In this document: piece after piece, positions 9,001-21,427 of the stretch | Layout: the number at the start of each line of letters is the position of its first letter | Numbering within the stretch: the first letter of the stretch is position 1 | Assembly (NCBI RefSeq): GCF_001677885.1 | Contig: NZ_LOCQ01000060.1 | Coordinates: 1-64,000, forward strand | Length of the DNA: 64,000 nucleotides | From: Janthinobacterium psychrotolerans | Lineage (GTDB): Bacteria; Pseudomonadota; Gammaproteobacteria; Burkholderiales; Burkholderiaceae_D | Reading direction: 5' to 3' | Translations under genes and position numbers: made by a program | Notes under the pieces: generated by a model | The model's input: only the letters and a program-made list of their open reading frames with translations | Told to the model about the DNA's origin: nothing | Databases searched by the model: none

Positions 9001-9416
9001 TGCACTTCGGCCAGCCAGTCGGCCAGGGTATGTTCCAGGCTGGCTTTCTTGTCGCCCAGCATGTTGCGGTACAGCCCGGACATGCTCAGGCGGTCGCCGG
9101 CGCGCTGCCACGACCAGCCGATCAACACGGCGCCTTGCAGCGCCTGCACCGCCGGTCCGCCGCTGCCCTTGTCGGTCGGCCCGGCCAGCAGTTGCCGGCG
9201 CCAGCGCCAGGTTTGCCAGGCGGCGAGGCCGGCCAGCGCGGTGGCGCTGGCGGCCAGCCATGGCCACGGGCCCACGCCAGCGACCGCCTCGCCTGGCGCC
9301 GCCCAGGCCAGCGCCGGCCAGGCGCAGGCCAGCGGTATCCGGACGAGCGCATGCCGCGCAAGCCGCCGCAGGCGTCGTACGCTGGATATGGTGAGGCTGC
9401 GATGCGACAAATGCAT
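6006..9416 (-). CDS. Multi-PAS hybrid sensor histidine kinase with receiver and Hpt domains
   Basis: About 1136 residues. A membrane segment near residues 48-70 ([17 protein letters not shown]) is followed by four PAS-type domains (roughly 93-205, 216-323, 333-451, 461-573) and a coiled-coil. Next come a HisKA domain with [10 protein letters not shown] (His about 622), a HATPase domain with the [10 protein letters not shown]-box and [10 protein letters not shown]-box, a receiver with D925 in [11 protein letters not shown], and a C-terminal Hpt domain with GHRIKSS (His about 1072). All modules of a His-Asp-His relay are thus in one chain. The preferred start is ATG 9416; a TTG 81 bases upstream keeps the frame but adds a non-hydrophobic tail. 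Stacked PAS domains suggest cytoplasmic sensing of redox, light or ligand, but no cofactor residues are identifiable. Partner regulator: 5530-5967. Confidence 0.9.
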   Translation of the reverse strand: MHLSHRSLTISSVRRLRRLARHALVRIPLACAWPALAWAAPGEAVAGVGPWPWLAASATALAGLAAWQTWRWRRQLLAGPTDKGSGGPAVQALQGAVLIGWSWQRAGDRLSMSGLYRNMLGDKKASLEHTLADWLAEVHRDDRARLERALREHFDGQAPAPVSCEFRLRHGDGQWRWLLLRGAVLARASDGAPVQASGILCDIAERKTDEQARMRSMLEAAPEAMLIADIDGRVHFANQIGARCFGYPLADIIGISLDQLVPDSTQGQTAGEAQSRHSLPGRVMMARRRDGSHFPAKVSLSPLRMAGQVYSIVSLRDMTQRQRAEEALHASSERYRLIVQTAAEGIWMTNSAGQTTFVNPKMAHMLGYTVQEMLGRPLLEFMDRDSQLLMQRRLDSLGSLHSQPDQVDFRFFRKDQSSMWGLLSSSSIQTDNGEPGGTLAMITDITERRQASIALANSSQRMASVFGAVTNGLVVQNSEGHILESNAAAERMLAASRAGNSLWQAIREDGSTFEQRDHPVHITLSTGQAMRDVVMGVQQLDGNLCWLSVNTEAIRDEYGKVGMVVASLTDITYHKRSESTLREMNEHLEERVARRTEQLDQAKQVAEEASLAKGQFLANMSHEIRTPMNGVIGMAYLALKTDLEPRQRDYLEKIRFAGEHLLGIIDDILDISKIEAGKLKIEHVNFSFDHVVQTLNTVVAPRAAGKNLELLFEIDPQLPPILVGDPLRLGQVLINYANNAIKFSEQGSITVKVRKVVGDDKHCLVRFEVCDHGIGLSQDEMSKLFQSFQQADTSTTREYGGTGLGLAISKQLAQLMGGDVGVDSSPGLGSTFWFTARLGISSQAAPALLDSMLKSAQSMRASADAAMVMGALKHARILLVEDNTFNQQVALELLEEAGASVCLANNGVEAMDLLRQTQFDCVLMDVQMPLMDGLQATRLIRADPKLAHLRVLAMTATATSEDRVRCLEAGMDDFISKPIQPAMMYQTIAGWLPAREVPPQPVRMRNAPAFKTTLAGDPQVIDLSILAKLLGYNPQKVRKFAFKFLQTTQDGFAEIDASLGRGDVAQVRELGHRIKSSARTVGALGMSELCDRLENLPLGAPEQEAEQARHIVRLLWPLLEQITEQIMNNTSFANDD

Positions 9417-9647
9417 CCCTTTCTGCTGCGTGATAAAGCCCGGCGCTGCTGCGATGGTGCGGGCCGGCAGGTGGCCGGCATCCTGTTCTGGCGGCAACTA
9501 TAGCACCGAATATTTATGCCGACTATCTAACTTCCTTTGCCGTGCAAAAGGCAAAATTTTCCATAAGGAATCATCGCTTTTCTGCTGCTCTGGTGAGTAT
9601 CCGAGAGAAAGAACGGTGGAATTTATGCTAGCCACATAACATCATGA

Positions 9648-10367
9648 TCAGCTGAACGAGCCCGCAAACTGGTAGCGGTGGCCCGGATGCCACATGGTGG
9701 CGATCGATGCAATCTTGCCGTCCGACCGGGTCTGGCGGCGCAGCACCAGGCACGGCTGTTTCATGTCGATCGCCAGCATGTCGGCGATATTGCGCGGCGC
9801 CGACAGCGCTTCGATGCTGTAGCTGGCGCCCTGCAGCGGCGCGGCCGCCATCAGGTATTCATTGGGCGTGACGGTGGCAAAGTCCTGCGCCATGTAGTCG
9901 GGCGCGCAGGCGGGATTGACCCAGCGGTCTTCCACCTGGATCGGCACGCCGTTTTCAAAGTGCACGATCAGCGAATGGAACAGCGTCTGCTCGGGCGCCA
10001 GGCCGAATTGCCTGGTCATCAGTTCGGATGCCCTGACGTGTTCCAGCAGCTGCAGGTTGCTGCGGTGCAAATGACCACGTGCGCGCACTTCGTCGGCGAT
10101 GCTCTTGATTTCGAGCAAGGTCGCCTGGTACTTCTGTTGCGCAACATAGGTGCCGGCGCCCTGGCGGCGCGTCAGCACCTGTTCGCTGGTCAGCTCGCGC
10201 ACCGCACGGTTGACGGTCATGCGCGACACGCCAAACTGCTTGACCAGCGCCTGCTCGGACGGAATCACGTCGCCTTCCTTCCAGCGCCCGGCGGCGATGC
10301 CGGCCAATAAAAAATCCTTGATGCGCTGGAAAATGGGCGTATTTTCTTGTGTAAGCTGGTCGTCCAA
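9648..10367 (-). CDS. hutC: Histidine utilisation repressor HutC (GntR family)
   Basis: A GntR/HutC-subfamily regulator of about 239 residues. The N-terminal winged helix contains TPIFQRIKDFLLAGI, the recognition region VSRMTVNRAVRELTSE and QGAGTYVA. The C-terminal UTRA ligand-binding domain contains HFENGVPIQVEDRWVNP and ends with WHPGHRYQF, a signature of HutC. HutC represses hut genes and releases DNA on binding urocanate. I chose TTG at 10367 because GGAGA stands seven bases before it and the family normally begins a few residues before TPIFQR; an in-frame ATG at 10430 would add 21 residues. It faces away from the hut operon and is separated from it by ada and a dioxygenase gene. Its probable operator is in the hutU promoter (12488-12516). 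Confidence 0.93.
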   Translation of the reverse strand: MDDQLTQENTPIFQRIKDFLLAGIAAGRWKEGDVIPSEQALVKQFGVSRMTVNRAVRELTSEQVLTRRQGAGTYVAQQKYQATLLEIKSIADEVRARGHLHRSNLQLLEHVRASELMTRQFGLAPEQTLFHSLIVHFENGVPIQVEDRWVNPACAPDYMAQDFATVTPNEYLMAAAPLQGASYSIEALSAPRNIADMLAIDMKQPCLVLRRQTRSDGKIASIATMWHPGHRYQFAGSFS

Positions 10368-10524
10368 TGCAGTTTCTCCGAAGCGCAAGGCCGCGCGGCC
10401 CCATGGCGGCGCGATGGCCGATTTTAGCACCGCCGCCGGGCGCTGAATTCAAAAGCAAGCGCCGGAGTGCGGCATGGCGCGCCGCGTGTCACGATGGTGG
10501 CCAGAGATCAACAAGGAGCAGGCG

Positions 10525-11575
<1,051 letters not shown>

Positions 11576-11583
<8 letters not shown>

Positions 11584-12259
11584 CTGGCGGGCCATCGAAG
11601 ACGACCTCAATGCGCACGGCTGCGCCGTCGTGCCGGGCCTGCTTGATGCGGATGTCTGCGTGGCGCTGGCGGCGCGCTATGCGCAGCCCGGCCAATTCCG
11701 CAGCCGGGTGGTGATGGCGCGCCATGGCTTCGGGCGCGGCGAATACCAGTATTTTGCCTATCCGCTGCCTGAACCGGTGGCGGCCTTGCGCACCGCGCTG
11801 TATGTGCCGCTGGCGGCGATCGCCAACCGCTGGCAGGCGGCGCTGGGGCAGGCGGCGCGCTTTCCGCTGGCGCACGACGCTTTCCTGGCGCGCTGCCATG
11901 CGGCCGGCCAAGCCCGGCCCACGCCCTTGCTGCTGCGCTACGGCGACGGCGATTACAACTGCCTGCACCAGGACCTGTATGGCGAGCATGTGTTTCCGCT
12001 GCAACTGGCCGTGCTGCTGTCGCGCCCGCAGCGGGACTTTACGGGCGGCCAATTCGTGCTGACGGAACAGCGCCCGCGCATGCAGTCGCGCGTGGAAGTG
12101 GTGCCCCTGCAGCAGGGTGACGCCGTCATCTTTCCCGTGTCACAACGCCCCGTCAATGGCGTGCGCGGCAGCTACAGAGTCAGCATGCGCCATGGCGTAT
12201 CGCGCCTGCGCTCGGGTGTGCGGCATGCCCTGGGGGTGATTTTTCATGATGCGAACTGA
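11576..12259 (+). CDS. 2OG-Fe(II) oxygenase, probable alkylation-repair partner of Ada
   Basis: A 227-residue protein with the jelly-roll facial triad of 2-oxoglutarate/Fe(II) dioxygenases: H131-Q-D133 in NCLHQDLYGEHVFPLQ, a distal H206 in SMRHGVSR, and a following arginine (212) to bind 2-oxoglutarate. Its start codon lies inside the end of ada (8-bp overlap), so translation is probably coupled. Proteins of this type are commonly annotated as prolyl hydroxylase-like, but the operon with ada suggests an AlkB-like oxidative dealkylation role. That role is an inference from context; it lacks the spacing I would expect of classical AlkB. Confidence 0.8.
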
Positions 12260-12487
12260 CGGCGTGGACTATTTCTGCGCCGCATGTTGCTCGCAACTGG
12301 TTTCCGCGCCTGCAGGTGCCACTCCAGACGGGATGCAAGAGTTGGCGCGGACAGGAGTGGTGTCCGCACCAGGCAAGATAAAAGACCATATTTTTGTTCC
12401 TGGCTGGCGATACGCGCCGTGCGGCCTTTGGCGTCCGTCGTGCCCGTCCACGTTTCCCCATTGCTGACACAAGTAAGACAAAAGCGG

Positions 12488-12516
12488 TTGACTTGCTTGT
12501 ATAGACAACCTATGCT
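12488..12516 (+). promoter_or_regulatory. hut operon promoter with HutC-type operator in the spacer
   Basis: TTGACT (12488-12493) and TATGCT (12511-12516) are 17 bp apart, about 55 bp upstream of the hutU ATG. The spacer contains CTTGTATAGACAAC (12496-12509), an imperfect palindrome (TTGTATAGACAA) that resembles published HutC operators of the TTGTATATACAA type. A repressor here would block both promoter boxes. The rest of the 310-bp gap 12260-12569 holds no gene I can support; its first 220 bases show no recognisable signal. Confidence 0.75.
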
Positions 12517-12569
12517 TGTCATACAGGGCGGGCCACGCATGCCCGCTTTCCCCCTTGAGAGGAGACAGC

Positions 12570-14270
<1,701 letters not shown>

Positions 14271-14274
14271 AAAC

Positions 14275-15834
14275 ATGACACCACCTCTGAAAAGCTGGAC
14301 CCTGACCCCGGGCGCGATGACCCTGGCCGATCTGCGCACGGTATGGGCCGGGCCGGCCACCCTGAACCTGGCGCAGCAAGCGTATGGCGTGATCGAAGCG
14401 TCGGCCGCGGCCGTGCGGGCCATCGTCGCCAAGGGCGATGCGGCCTATGGCATCAACACCGGCTTCGGCCTGCTGGCCAAGACGCGCATTGCCGATGACA
14501 AGCTCGAGCAACTGCAGCGCAACCTGATCTTGTCGCATTCGGTCGGCACCGGCGAGCTGCTGCCGGACGCGGTGGTGCGCCTGGTCATGCTGATGAAGAT
14601 CGGCAGCCTGGCGCGCGGCTATTCGGGCGTGCGTCCGCTGATCGTCGATACCCTGATCGCGCTGTACAACGCCGGCATCATGCCGGCCATTCCCGCCAAG
14701 GGCTCGGTAGGTGCTTCGGGCGACCTGGCGCCGCTGTCGCACATGACCCTGGCCATGCTGGGGGTGGGCGACGTGCGCATGAACGGCGTGCTGATGCCTG
14801 CGCCTGACGCGCTGGCGCAGGCCGGCATCGCGCCGGTGGTGCTGGCGGCCAAGGAGGGACTGGCGCTGATCAACGGCACGCAGGTGTCGACCGCGCTGGC
14901 GCTGCACGGCCTGTTCATGGCCGAACGGCTGCTCGAAGCGGCGATGGTCACGGGCGCGCTGTCGCTCGACGCCGCCAGGGGCAGCGACGCGCCGTTCGAC
15001 GCGCGCGTGCACGCGGTGCGCGGCCAGCCGGGGCAGATCCTGGCGGCGCAGATGTACCGCCAGCTGGTGGCGCACAGCACCATCCGCGCTTCGCACCTGG
15101 AGGGCGACGAGCGCGTGCAGGACCCGTACAGCCTGCGCTGCCAGCCGCAGGTGATGGGCGCCTGCCTGGACCTGATCGTCAACGCGCGCCGCACCCTGCT
15201 GATCGAAGCCAATGCCGTCACCGACAATCCACTGATCTTCCGTGACGACCGCAGGCAGCTGGCCGAAATCGTCTCGGGTGGCAATTTCCATGCCGAGCCG
15301 GTGGCTTTTGCTGCCGACACCCTGGCGCTGGCGATCGCCGAAATCGGCGCGCTGGCCGAGCGCCGCATCGCGCTGCTGATCGACGCTACCCTGTCGGGCC
15401 TGCCGCCTTTCCTGGTGCGCGAGCCGGGCATCAATTCCGGTTTCATGATCGCGCATGTGACGGCGGCCGCGCTGGCGTCGGAAAACAAGTCACTGGCGCA
15501 CCCGGCCAGCGTCGACAGCCTGCCCACTTCCGCCAACCAGGAAGACCATGTCAGCATGGCCACCTACGCCGGGCGGCGCCTGGACGACATGGCGCACAAT
15601 ACGGCGGTGATCGTCGGCATCGAGCTGCTGGCCGCCGCCCAGGGCATCGATTTCCACCGGCCCTTGAAGACTTCGCCGCAGCTGGAACATGTGCACCAGC
15701 AGCTGCGCCAGAAGGTGCCGTTCTTTGACGCCGACCGTTACTTTGCGCCCGATATCGAAGCGGCCCGCCAGATGGTGCTTGCCGGCGACTTGAGCCTCAC
15801 CTGCAAGCAGCTGTTCGCGCCGCTGTACGACTGA
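14275..15834 (+). CDS. hutH: Histidine ammonia-lyase
   Basis: A 519-residue member of the aromatic amino acid ammonia-lyase family. The A147-S148-G149 triad in [12 protein letters not shown] forms the MIO electrophile; YGINTGFG and [13 protein letters not shown] are the other catalytic-site signatures. It deaminates L-histidine to urocanate and ammonia in the cytoplasm. It begins 4 bases after hutU and is followed 19 bases later by hutG. Confidence 0.98.
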   Translation: MTPPLKSWTLTPGAMTLADLRTVWAGPATLNLAQQAYGVIEASAAAVRAIVAKGDAAYGINTGFGLLAKTRIADDKLEQLQRNLILSHSVGTGELLPDAVVRLVMLMKIGSLARGYSGVRPLIVDTLIALYNAGIMPAIPAKGSVGASGDLAPLSHMTLAMLGVGDVRMNGVLMPAPDALAQAGIAPVVLAAKEGLALINGTQVSTALALHGLFMAERLLEAAMVTGALSLDAARGSDAPFDARVHAVRGQPGQILAAQMYRQLVAHSTIRASHLEGDERVQDPYSLRCQPQVMGACLDLIVNARRTLLIEANAVTDNPLIFRDDRRQLAEIVSGGNFHAEPVAFAADTLALAIAEIGALAERRIALLIDATLSGLPPFLVREPGINSGFMIAHVTAAALASENKSLAHPASVDSLPTSANQEDHVSMATYAGRRLDDMAHNTAVIVGIELLAAAQGIDFHRPLKTSPQLEHVHQQLRQKVPFFDADRYFAPDIEAARQMVLAGDLSLTCKQLFAPLYD

Positions 15835-15853
15835 ATGGCGCCAGGAGACCAGC

Positions 15854-16639
15854 ATGGATTATCAATTTGAGGCAGGCAGCATCCCGCTGCTGGTATCGAT
15901 GCCGCATGTGGGCCTTGATATCCCCGACGAGATTGCCGCGCGCATGACGCCGCAGGCGCTGGCCAAGTCCGACACCGACTGGCATCTGCGCGAGCTGCAT
16001 GGTTTTTTGCGGGAGATGGATGCGTCGGTGCTGTCGGCGCGCTGGTCGCGCTATGTGATCGATCTGAACCGGCCACGGGAAGACACGAATCTGTATCCCG
16101 GGCAGGACACCACCGGCCTGCTGCCGGTGGACACCTTTCACCGCGAGCCGCTGTATCTGGCGGGCCAGGAGCCGGATGCGCAGGATCGTCAGCGGCGCGT
16201 CGAGCACTACTGGGCGCCGTATCACCGGCAGCTGCAGCAGGAGCTCGGGCGCCTGCTGCGCGTGCATGGCGCGGTGGTGCTGTGGGAAGCGCATTCGATC
16301 GCCTCGCGCGTGCCGCGTTTTTTCGACGGCAAGCTGCCCGACCTGAACTTCGGCACGGCCGACGGCGCCAGCTGCGATGCCGGCTTGACCAGCGCCGTGG
16401 TGGATCTGGCGCGCGGCGATCAATTTACGGTGGCCCTGAACGGCCGCTTCAAGGGCGGCCATATCACGCGCCACTACGGCCAGCCGGCGCGCCGCGTGCA
16501 CGCGATCCAGCTTGAAATGTGCCAGTGCCTGTACATGGACGAGGTGGCGCCGTTTGCCTACCGGCCCGACCTGGCGCAACAGGTGCAGCCGCTGCTGCGC
16601 CAGATGATGGCGGCGGCCGTGGCATGGGTGCGGCGTTGA
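15854..16639 (+). CDS. hutG: N-formylglutamate deformylase
   Basis: A 261-residue N-formylglutamate amidohydrolase. Visible zinc-site and family motifs are LVSMPHVG near the N-terminus, SDTDWHLREL, YVIDLNRP, VLWEAHSI and GGHITRHYG. It cleaves N-formyl-L-glutamate to glutamate and formate, the last step of the five-step route. An AGGAG site precedes ATG 15854. The last 16 bases overlap the start of hutF. Presence of this enzyme with HutF, and no formimidoylglutamase, shows that ammonia and formate rather than formamide are the products. Confidence 0.95.
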   Translation: MDYQFEAGSIPLLVSMPHVGLDIPDEIAARMTPQALAKSDTDWHLRELHGFLREMDASVLSARWSRYVIDLNRPREDTNLYPGQDTTGLLPVDTFHREPLYLAGQEPDAQDRQRRVEHYWAPYHRQLQQELGRLLRVHGAVVLWEAHSIASRVPRFFDGKLPDLNFGTADGASCDAGLTSAVVDLARGDQFTVALNGRFKGGHITRHYGQPARRVHAIQLEMCQCLYMDEVAPFAYRPDLAQQVQPLLRQMMAAAVAWVRR

Positions 16640-18006
16640 AGCTGTTCGCGCGCCATGCGCTGCTGCCGCAAGGCTGGCGCCGCGACGTGCTGCTGGCCTG
16701 GGATGCGCATGGCGATTTGACGAGCGTGATCGATAACGCCATGCGGCCCGATGGTGCGGAACTGGCCGAGTACGTGCTGCCGGGCATGGTCAACCTGCAT
16801 TCGCACAGCTTCCAGCGCGCGCTGGGCGGGCGCACGGAATTCGCCGCCGATGGCGCTGGCAGCCATGACAGCTTCTGGACCTGGCGCGACCTGATGTACC
16901 GCTTCGCGCGCAACATCACGCCCGACCAGCTCGAGGCGATTGCCGCCCAGCTGTTCTCCGAATGCCTGCGCCACGGCTACACCTCGGTGTGCGAATTCCA
17001 CTATGTGCAACGCCAGCCGAACGGCGCCTGGTACGACCGGCCGGCCGAAACCGCCGAGCGCGTGATTGCCGCCGCACGGGTGGCTGGAATCGGCGTCACC
17101 ATGCTGCCGGTGTTGTATAGTTATTCAGGATTTAACGACAGCCCGCTGAAACCGGAGCAGCGGCGTTTCCGCACCGAGGCCGACGACGTGCTGCGCGTGA
17201 TCGAGGCACTGGCGCCGCTGCGCGACGGCCAGACCGAAGTGGGGGTGGCGCCGCATTCGCTGCGCGCGGCATCGATGGAGCAGGTCAAGCAGGTGGTGGC
17301 GGCCTTGCCGGCCGGGCGCCCGATCCATCTCCACATCGCCGAGCAGCAGGCCGAAGTCGATCAGTGCCTGGCCGCGACCGGCATGCGGCCGGTGCGGTAT
17401 CTGTACAATCAGGTGACTGTCGACGCGCGCTGGTGCCTGGTGCACGCCACCCATCTGGACGCAAGCGAGATTTCGCACATCGCCGCCAGCGGCGCGGTGG
17501 CGGGCTTGTGTCCCACCACCGAGGCCAACCTGGGCGACGGGCTGTTCCCGCTCGAAGCGTTTCTGGCGGCAGGCGGGCGCTTTGGCATCGGCAGCGACAG
17601 CCACGTGTCGCAAAGCCCGGTGGAAGAACTGCGCTGGCTCGAGTATGGCCAGCGCCTGCGGCAGCAGCGCCGCAATATCGCGGTGTCCAGGGAGCAGCGC
17701 CAGGTGGGCGACTTTTTATGGCAGGGCGCCTTGCAGGGCGGGGCGCAGGCGGCGGGGCGGCCGGTGGGCGCGCTGGCGCCTGGCCGCCGGGCCGACGTGC
17801 TGGTGCTCGACGGCGCGCATCCCAAGCTGTGGGGCCTGGCGCTGCACGAGGTGCTGGGCAGCCTGGTCTTCAGCGGCAACGACAACCTGGTGCGCGACGT
17901 CATGGTCGGCGGCAGGTGGGTAGTACGCAACGCACAACATGTGGCGCAGCAGGCGATTGCTGCGCGCTTCAAGCAAACGATGGCAGAACTGAGGGAGTTT
18001 CAATGA
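16624..18006 (+). CDS. hutF: Formimidoylglutamate deiminase
   Basis: A 460-residue amidohydrolase-superfamily enzyme. Metal ligands lie in GMVNLHSHSFQRAL, HLHIAEQ and the LVHATHLD and GIGSDSHVS blocks of the TIM barrel. It deiminates N-formimino-L-glutamate to N-formyl-L-glutamate, supplying HutG. The start ATG 16624 lies within the hutG coding end, giving translational coupling; an upstream in-frame ATG at 16519 would run deep into hutG. The stop overlaps the hutD start as ATGA. Confidence 0.95.
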   Translation: MGAALKLFARHALLPQGWRRDVLLAWDAHGDLTSVIDNAMRPDGAELAEYVLPGMVNLHSHSFQRALGGRTEFAADGAGSHDSFWTWRDLMYRFARNITPDQLEAIAAQLFSECLRHGYTSVCEFHYVQRQPNGAWYDRPAETAERVIAAARVAGIGVTMLPVLYSYSGFNDSPLKPEQRRFRTEADDVLRVIEALAPLRDGQTEVGVAPHSLRAASMEQVKQVVAALPAGRPIHLHIAEQQAEVDQCLAATGMRPVRYLYNQVTVDARWCLVHATHLDASEISHIAASGAVAGLCPTTEANLGDGLFPLEAFLAAGGRFGIGSDSHVSQSPVEELRWLEYGQRLRQQRRNIAVSREQRQVGDFLWQGALQGGAQAAGRPVGALAPGRRADVLVLDGAHPKLWGLALHEVLGSLVFSGNDNLVRDVMVGGRWVVRNAQHVAQQAIAARFKQTMAELREFQ

Positions 18007-18578
18007 GCCGGCTAATCCAGTACGCAAGCCTGCGGCCCACGCCGTGGAAGAACGGCGGCGGCGTCACCACCGAACTGGCGATGTCGCCGCCCGGCGCCGG
18101 TCTCGGCGATTTTGACTGGCGCGTGAGCCTGGCCAGCATTGCCGAAGATGGTCCGTTCTCGCAGTTTCCCGGCGTGGACCGCACGCTGGTGATGGTCGCC
18201 GGCGACGGCGTGCTGCTCGAGGTCGGCGGCGAGCGCGTGGTGCTCAGCCCGAGCGAACCGCTGGTGGAGTTTGCCGGCGAAGATCGCGTCCATGCCACCG
18301 TCAGCGGCCAGTCCACGCTCGACTTCAACGTCCTCACCCGGCGCGGCAGCTACCGCCACCGGATCGAACCGTTCGTGGTCTGCGGCAGCGTGCCGCTGCC
18401 GCGCCGCAGCGGCACCACGCTGGTGTTCCTGGCCGATGGCGAGAGCCTGTCGGTGAGCAGCGCGCGCGAACGGCTGGCGCTGGTGCGCTACGACCTGCTG
18501 GTGCTGGAAGACGAACAGGACTGGACGCTGGAATCGGCCCAGGCCACCGTGTTCGTCGTCGACCTCATCGCCAATTAA
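18003..18578 (+). CDS. hutD: HutD family protein
   Basis: A 191-residue cupin-like protein with the family signature RPTPWKNGGGVTTELA at the N-terminus and WRVSLASIAEDGPFSQFPGVDR. HutD is found only in hut operons. In Pseudomonas it has been proposed to limit hut expression or intermediate accumulation and it binds formylglutamate or urocanate-like ligands, but its precise role is unsettled. It overlaps hutF by four bases and precedes hutI by nine, so it is certainly part of this operon. Confidence 0.93.
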   Translation: MSRLIQYASLRPTPWKNGGGVTTELAMSPPGAGLGDFDWRVSLASIAEDGPFSQFPGVDRTLVMVAGDGVLLEVGGERVVLSPSEPLVEFAGEDRVHATVSGQSTLDFNVLTRRGSYRHRIEPFVVCGSVPLPRRSGTTLVFLADGESLSVSSARERLALVRYDLLVLEDEQDWTLESAQATVFVVDLIAN

Positions 18579-18587
18579 AGGCCAGCC

Positions 18588-19820
18588 ATGGCGTGGGACC
18601 TGTTGTTGACCAATGTGCACCTGGCAACCATGGCCGGCGATGACGGCTATGGCGAGATCCTTGATGGCGCAATCGCCGTCAAGGACGGCCGCATCGCCTG
18701 GCTGGGCCCATGGGCGGCACTGCCCACAAGCCAGGCCGCCACCGTGCACGATGGCGGCGGCTGCTGGCTCACGCCCGGCCTGATCGACTGCCACACCCAC
18801 ATCGTCCACGCCGGCAGCCGCAGCGATGAATTCGAAGCGCGCCTCAATGGCGCCAGCTACCAGGACATTGCCCGCGCCGGCGGCGGCATCGCCTCCACCG
18901 TGCGCGCCACGCGCGCCGCCAGCGAGGCCGCGCTGCTGCGGCAAAGCCTGCCGCGCGTGCTGGCCCTGCTGGCCGAAGGCGTGACCACCATCGAGATCAA
19001 GTCCGGCTATGGCCTGGCGCTGGAGGGCGAAGCGAAAATGCTGCGCGTGGCGCGCGCCATCGGCGAACAATTACCGGTCAGTGTGCGCACCACATTTCTG
19101 GGCGCGCATGCGCTGCCGGCCGAATACGCGGGCCGCCCGGACGACTATATCGACCTGGTGTGCCGCCAGATGCTGCCGGTGATCGCCAGCGCCGGCCTGA
19201 TGGACGCCGTCGACGCCTTTTGCGAGAACATCGGTTTTACCCCGGCGCAAACGCGGCGCGTGCTCGAAGCGGCGCAGGCGCTGGGACTGCCCGTCAAGCT
19301 GCACGCCGAGCAGCTGTCGGACCAGGGCGGGGCGGCGCTGGTGGCGAGCCTGGGCGGCCTGTCGGCCGACCACCTGGAGTTCCTGAGTGAAGACGGCATT
19401 GCCGCCATGGCGCGCCACGGCACGGTGGCCGTGCTGCTGCCGGGCGCCTACTACTTTTTGCGCGAGACGCAGCCCCCGCCGATTGCCGCCCTGCGCGCCG
19501 CCGGCGTGCCGATGGCCGTATCGACCGACTGCAATCCGGGCACCTCGCCGATGACGTCCTTGCTGCTGGCGATGAACATGGCGTGCACCTTATGGCGTTT
19601 GACGCCGCAGGAAGCGCTGGCCGGCGCCACCATCATGGCGGCGCGCGCGCTGGGCCTGCAGCATGACCGGGGCAGCCTGGCGGCCGGCAAGCGCGCCGAC
19701 TTTGCGCTGTGGCGCATCGCCCGCCCGGCCGACCTGTCGTATGCGATCGGTTTCAATCCCTGCGCCGGCGTGGTGCACGGCGGCGTGTGGCGCGCGCCGG
19801 TGGTAAGCTTGGCCGATTGA
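18588..19820 (+). CDS. hutI: Imidazolonepropionase
   Basis: A 410-residue amidohydrolase. The metal motif [12 protein letters not shown], the [13 protein letters not shown] block, [12 protein letters not shown], and the [12 protein letters not shown] aspartate site are all present. It hydrolyses the ring of 4-imidazolone-5-propionate to N-formimino-L-glutamate. AAGGCCAGCC stands before ATG 18588. Twenty-one bases after its stop begins the fused transporter gene, so that gene is probably on the same mRNA. Confidence 0.97.
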   Translation: MAWDLLLTNVHLATMAGDDGYGEILDGAIAVKDGRIAWLGPWAALPTSQAATVHDGGGCWLTPGLIDCHTHIVHAGSRSDEFEARLNGASYQDIARAGGGIASTVRATRAASEAALLRQSLPRVLALLAEGVTTIEIKSGYGLALEGEAKMLRVARAIGEQLPVSVRTTFLGAHALPAEYAGRPDDYIDLVCRQMLPVIASAGLMDAVDAFCENIGFTPAQTRRVLEAAQALGLPVKLHAEQLSDQGGAALVASLGGLSADHLEFLSEDGIAAMARHGTVAVLLPGAYYFLRETQPPPIAALRAAGVPMAVSTDCNPGTSPMTSLLLAMNMACTLWRLTPQEALAGATIMAARALGLQHDRGSLAAGKRADFALWRIARPADLSYAIGFNPCAGVVHGGVWRAPVVSLAD

Positions 19821-19841
19821 TCATTCGTCCGGGAGCGCCGC

Positions 19842-21341
19842 GTGCGCGTCATTTACCTGTTGGCTTTACTGGTTTTTTGCGGCATGGCGCCGGTCCATGC
19901 GATGGACAGCGGCACCCTCAAGGTGGGCTCGAAGCGCTTTACGGAATCGTATATCCTGGGCGAGATCGTGCGGCAAAGCGCCGCGCCGCAGGTGAAGGTT
20001 GAACACCGCCAGGGGCTGGGCAACACGGCCATCGTGCTGGCCGCGCTGCAGGCCGGCAGTATCGACCTGTATGCGGAATATACGGGCACCATCGCCAGCG
20101 AAGTGCTGAAGCACGACAAGCCGATTACCCTCGAGCAGATGCGGCGCGAACTGGCGGCGCTGGGCCTGGGCGTGGCCGTGCCGCTGGGTTTTAACAACAC
20201 CTATGCGCTGGCCATGCGCGGCGACGACAAAAGCATCGCCAGCCTGGCCGACCTGGCCAGGCATCCGGCGCTGAAATTCGGCCTGTCGCACGAATTCATT
20301 GGCCGCGTCGACGGCTGGCCGGGCCTGGCCGCGCGCTACGGCTTGCAGCAGCGCCCGCGCGGGCTCGATCACGGCATCGCCTATGAAGCGCTGGCGCAAC
20401 GGCAGGTCGATGTGATCGATATCTATTCGACCGACGCCAAGATCCGCCAGTACCGCCTGCGCGTGCTGGCCGACAGTCAGCGGTATTTCCCCCGCTACGA
20501 CGCCATGCTGCTGTACCGCCTCGATCTGCCCGGGCGCTTTCCCGCCGCTTGGCAGGCGCTGCAAGGGCTGCAAGGGCGCATCAGCGAGCAGGCCATGATC
20601 GCCATGAACGCGGCCGTGGAAATCGATGGCAAAAGCTTTGCCGTCGTCGCGCAAGAATGGCTGGCGTCCGGCGGCGGCAAACCGGTGGCCGCGGCTGCGC
20701 GCGCCACGCTGCTCGATAAAATCATCGGCGACGATCTGTGGACCTTGACGCGCCAGCACCTGGCGCTGGTGCTGCTGTCGGTGGCGCTGGCCTGCCTGAT
20801 CGGCGTGCCGCTGGGCGTGCTGGCGGCGTTTTCGCCGCCGCTGCGGCAAACCGTGCTGGCGCTGGTGGGCGTCTTGCAAACCGTGCCGTCGCTGGCGCTC
20901 TTGGCGATATTGATACCGGTGCTGGGCATGATCGGCATGGTGCCGGCGCTGGTGGCGCTGTTTGTCTATGCGCTGCTGCCCATCGTGCGCAACACCTGCA
21001 CCGGCATTCTGCAGATTGCGCCGGGCTTGCGCATGGCGGCGCTGGCGCTGGGCCTGACCCGCCGCGACCGCCTGCTGTACGTGGACCTGCCGCTGGCCCT
21101 GCCGGTGATACTGGCCGGCGTCAAAACTGCCGCCGTGATGAGCGTGGGCACGGCCACCATCGCGGCGTTCATTGGCGCCGGCGGCTATGGCGAGCGCATC
21201 ACCATCGGCCTGGCGCTGAACGACAACGACATGCTGCTGGCCGGCGCGATTCCCGCCGCCGTGCTGGCGCTGCTGACGCAGGGTATCTTTGAACTGGTGG
21301 AGCGGTGGGCGGTGCGCCGCGAGGGCCAGACGCGCGCTTGA
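19842..21341 (+). CDS. Fused substrate-binding/permease protein of the OpuB/OsmU (quaternary amine) ABC class
   Basis: A 499-residue fusion. A signal peptide (about 1-20, ending VHA) is followed by an OpuAC-type binding domain (about 25-280) starting LKVGSKRFTESYILGEI, with EYTGTIASEVL. A ProW-like permease domain (about 300-495) has six predicted helices and the EAA-type loop AALALGLTRRDRLLYVDLPL. Binding domain first, permease second is the order here. The class normally takes up glycine betaine, choline or related osmolytes; HutXWV histidine importers belong to the same superfamily, and the 21-bp gap to hutI makes a histidine or urocanate substrate possible. No ATP-binding partner gene follows, so an ATPase must come from elsewhere or be lost. 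Substrate is unproven. Confidence 0.85.
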   Translation: MRVIYLLALLVFCGMAPVHAMDSGTLKVGSKRFTESYILGEIVRQSAAPQVKVEHRQGLGNTAIVLAALQAGSIDLYAEYTGTIASEVLKHDKPITLEQMRRELAALGLGVAVPLGFNNTYALAMRGDDKSIASLADLARHPALKFGLSHEFIGRVDGWPGLAARYGLQQRPRGLDHGIAYEALAQRQVDVIDIYSTDAKIRQYRLRVLADSQRYFPRYDAMLLYRLDLPGRFPAAWQALQGLQGRISEQAMIAMNAAVEIDGKSFAVVAQEWLASGGGKPVAAAARATLLDKIIGDDLWTLTRQHLALVLLSVALACLIGVPLGVLAAFSPPLRQTVLALVGVLQTVPSLALLAILIPVLGMIGMVPALVALFVYALLPIVRNTCTGILQIAPGLRMAALALGLTRRDRLLYVDLPLALPVILAGVKTAAVMSVGTATIAAFIGAGGYGERITIGLALNDNDMLLAGAIPAAVLALLTQGIFELVERWAVRREGQTRA

Positions 21342-21427
21342 TCTGACGCAAAGCCTGCGCGCTTCAAGGTGCCACACTGCTTGTTCCCCGCCGCATGGCC
21401 GGTCCTCACACCTTCAAGGAGATCCGC

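Noticed and set aside
6312-9503. Plus-strand ORF of 1063 codons opposite the hybrid kinase
   Set aside because: Histidine-, glutamine- and alanine-rich low-complexity product with no domain; the minus strand encodes a complete kinase. It is a high-GC antisense shadow.
12246-12467. 73-codon cysteine-containing plus-strand ORF before hutU
   Set aside because: It starts inside the oxygenase gene end without a ribosome site; a few cysteines do not make a zinc-binding motif.
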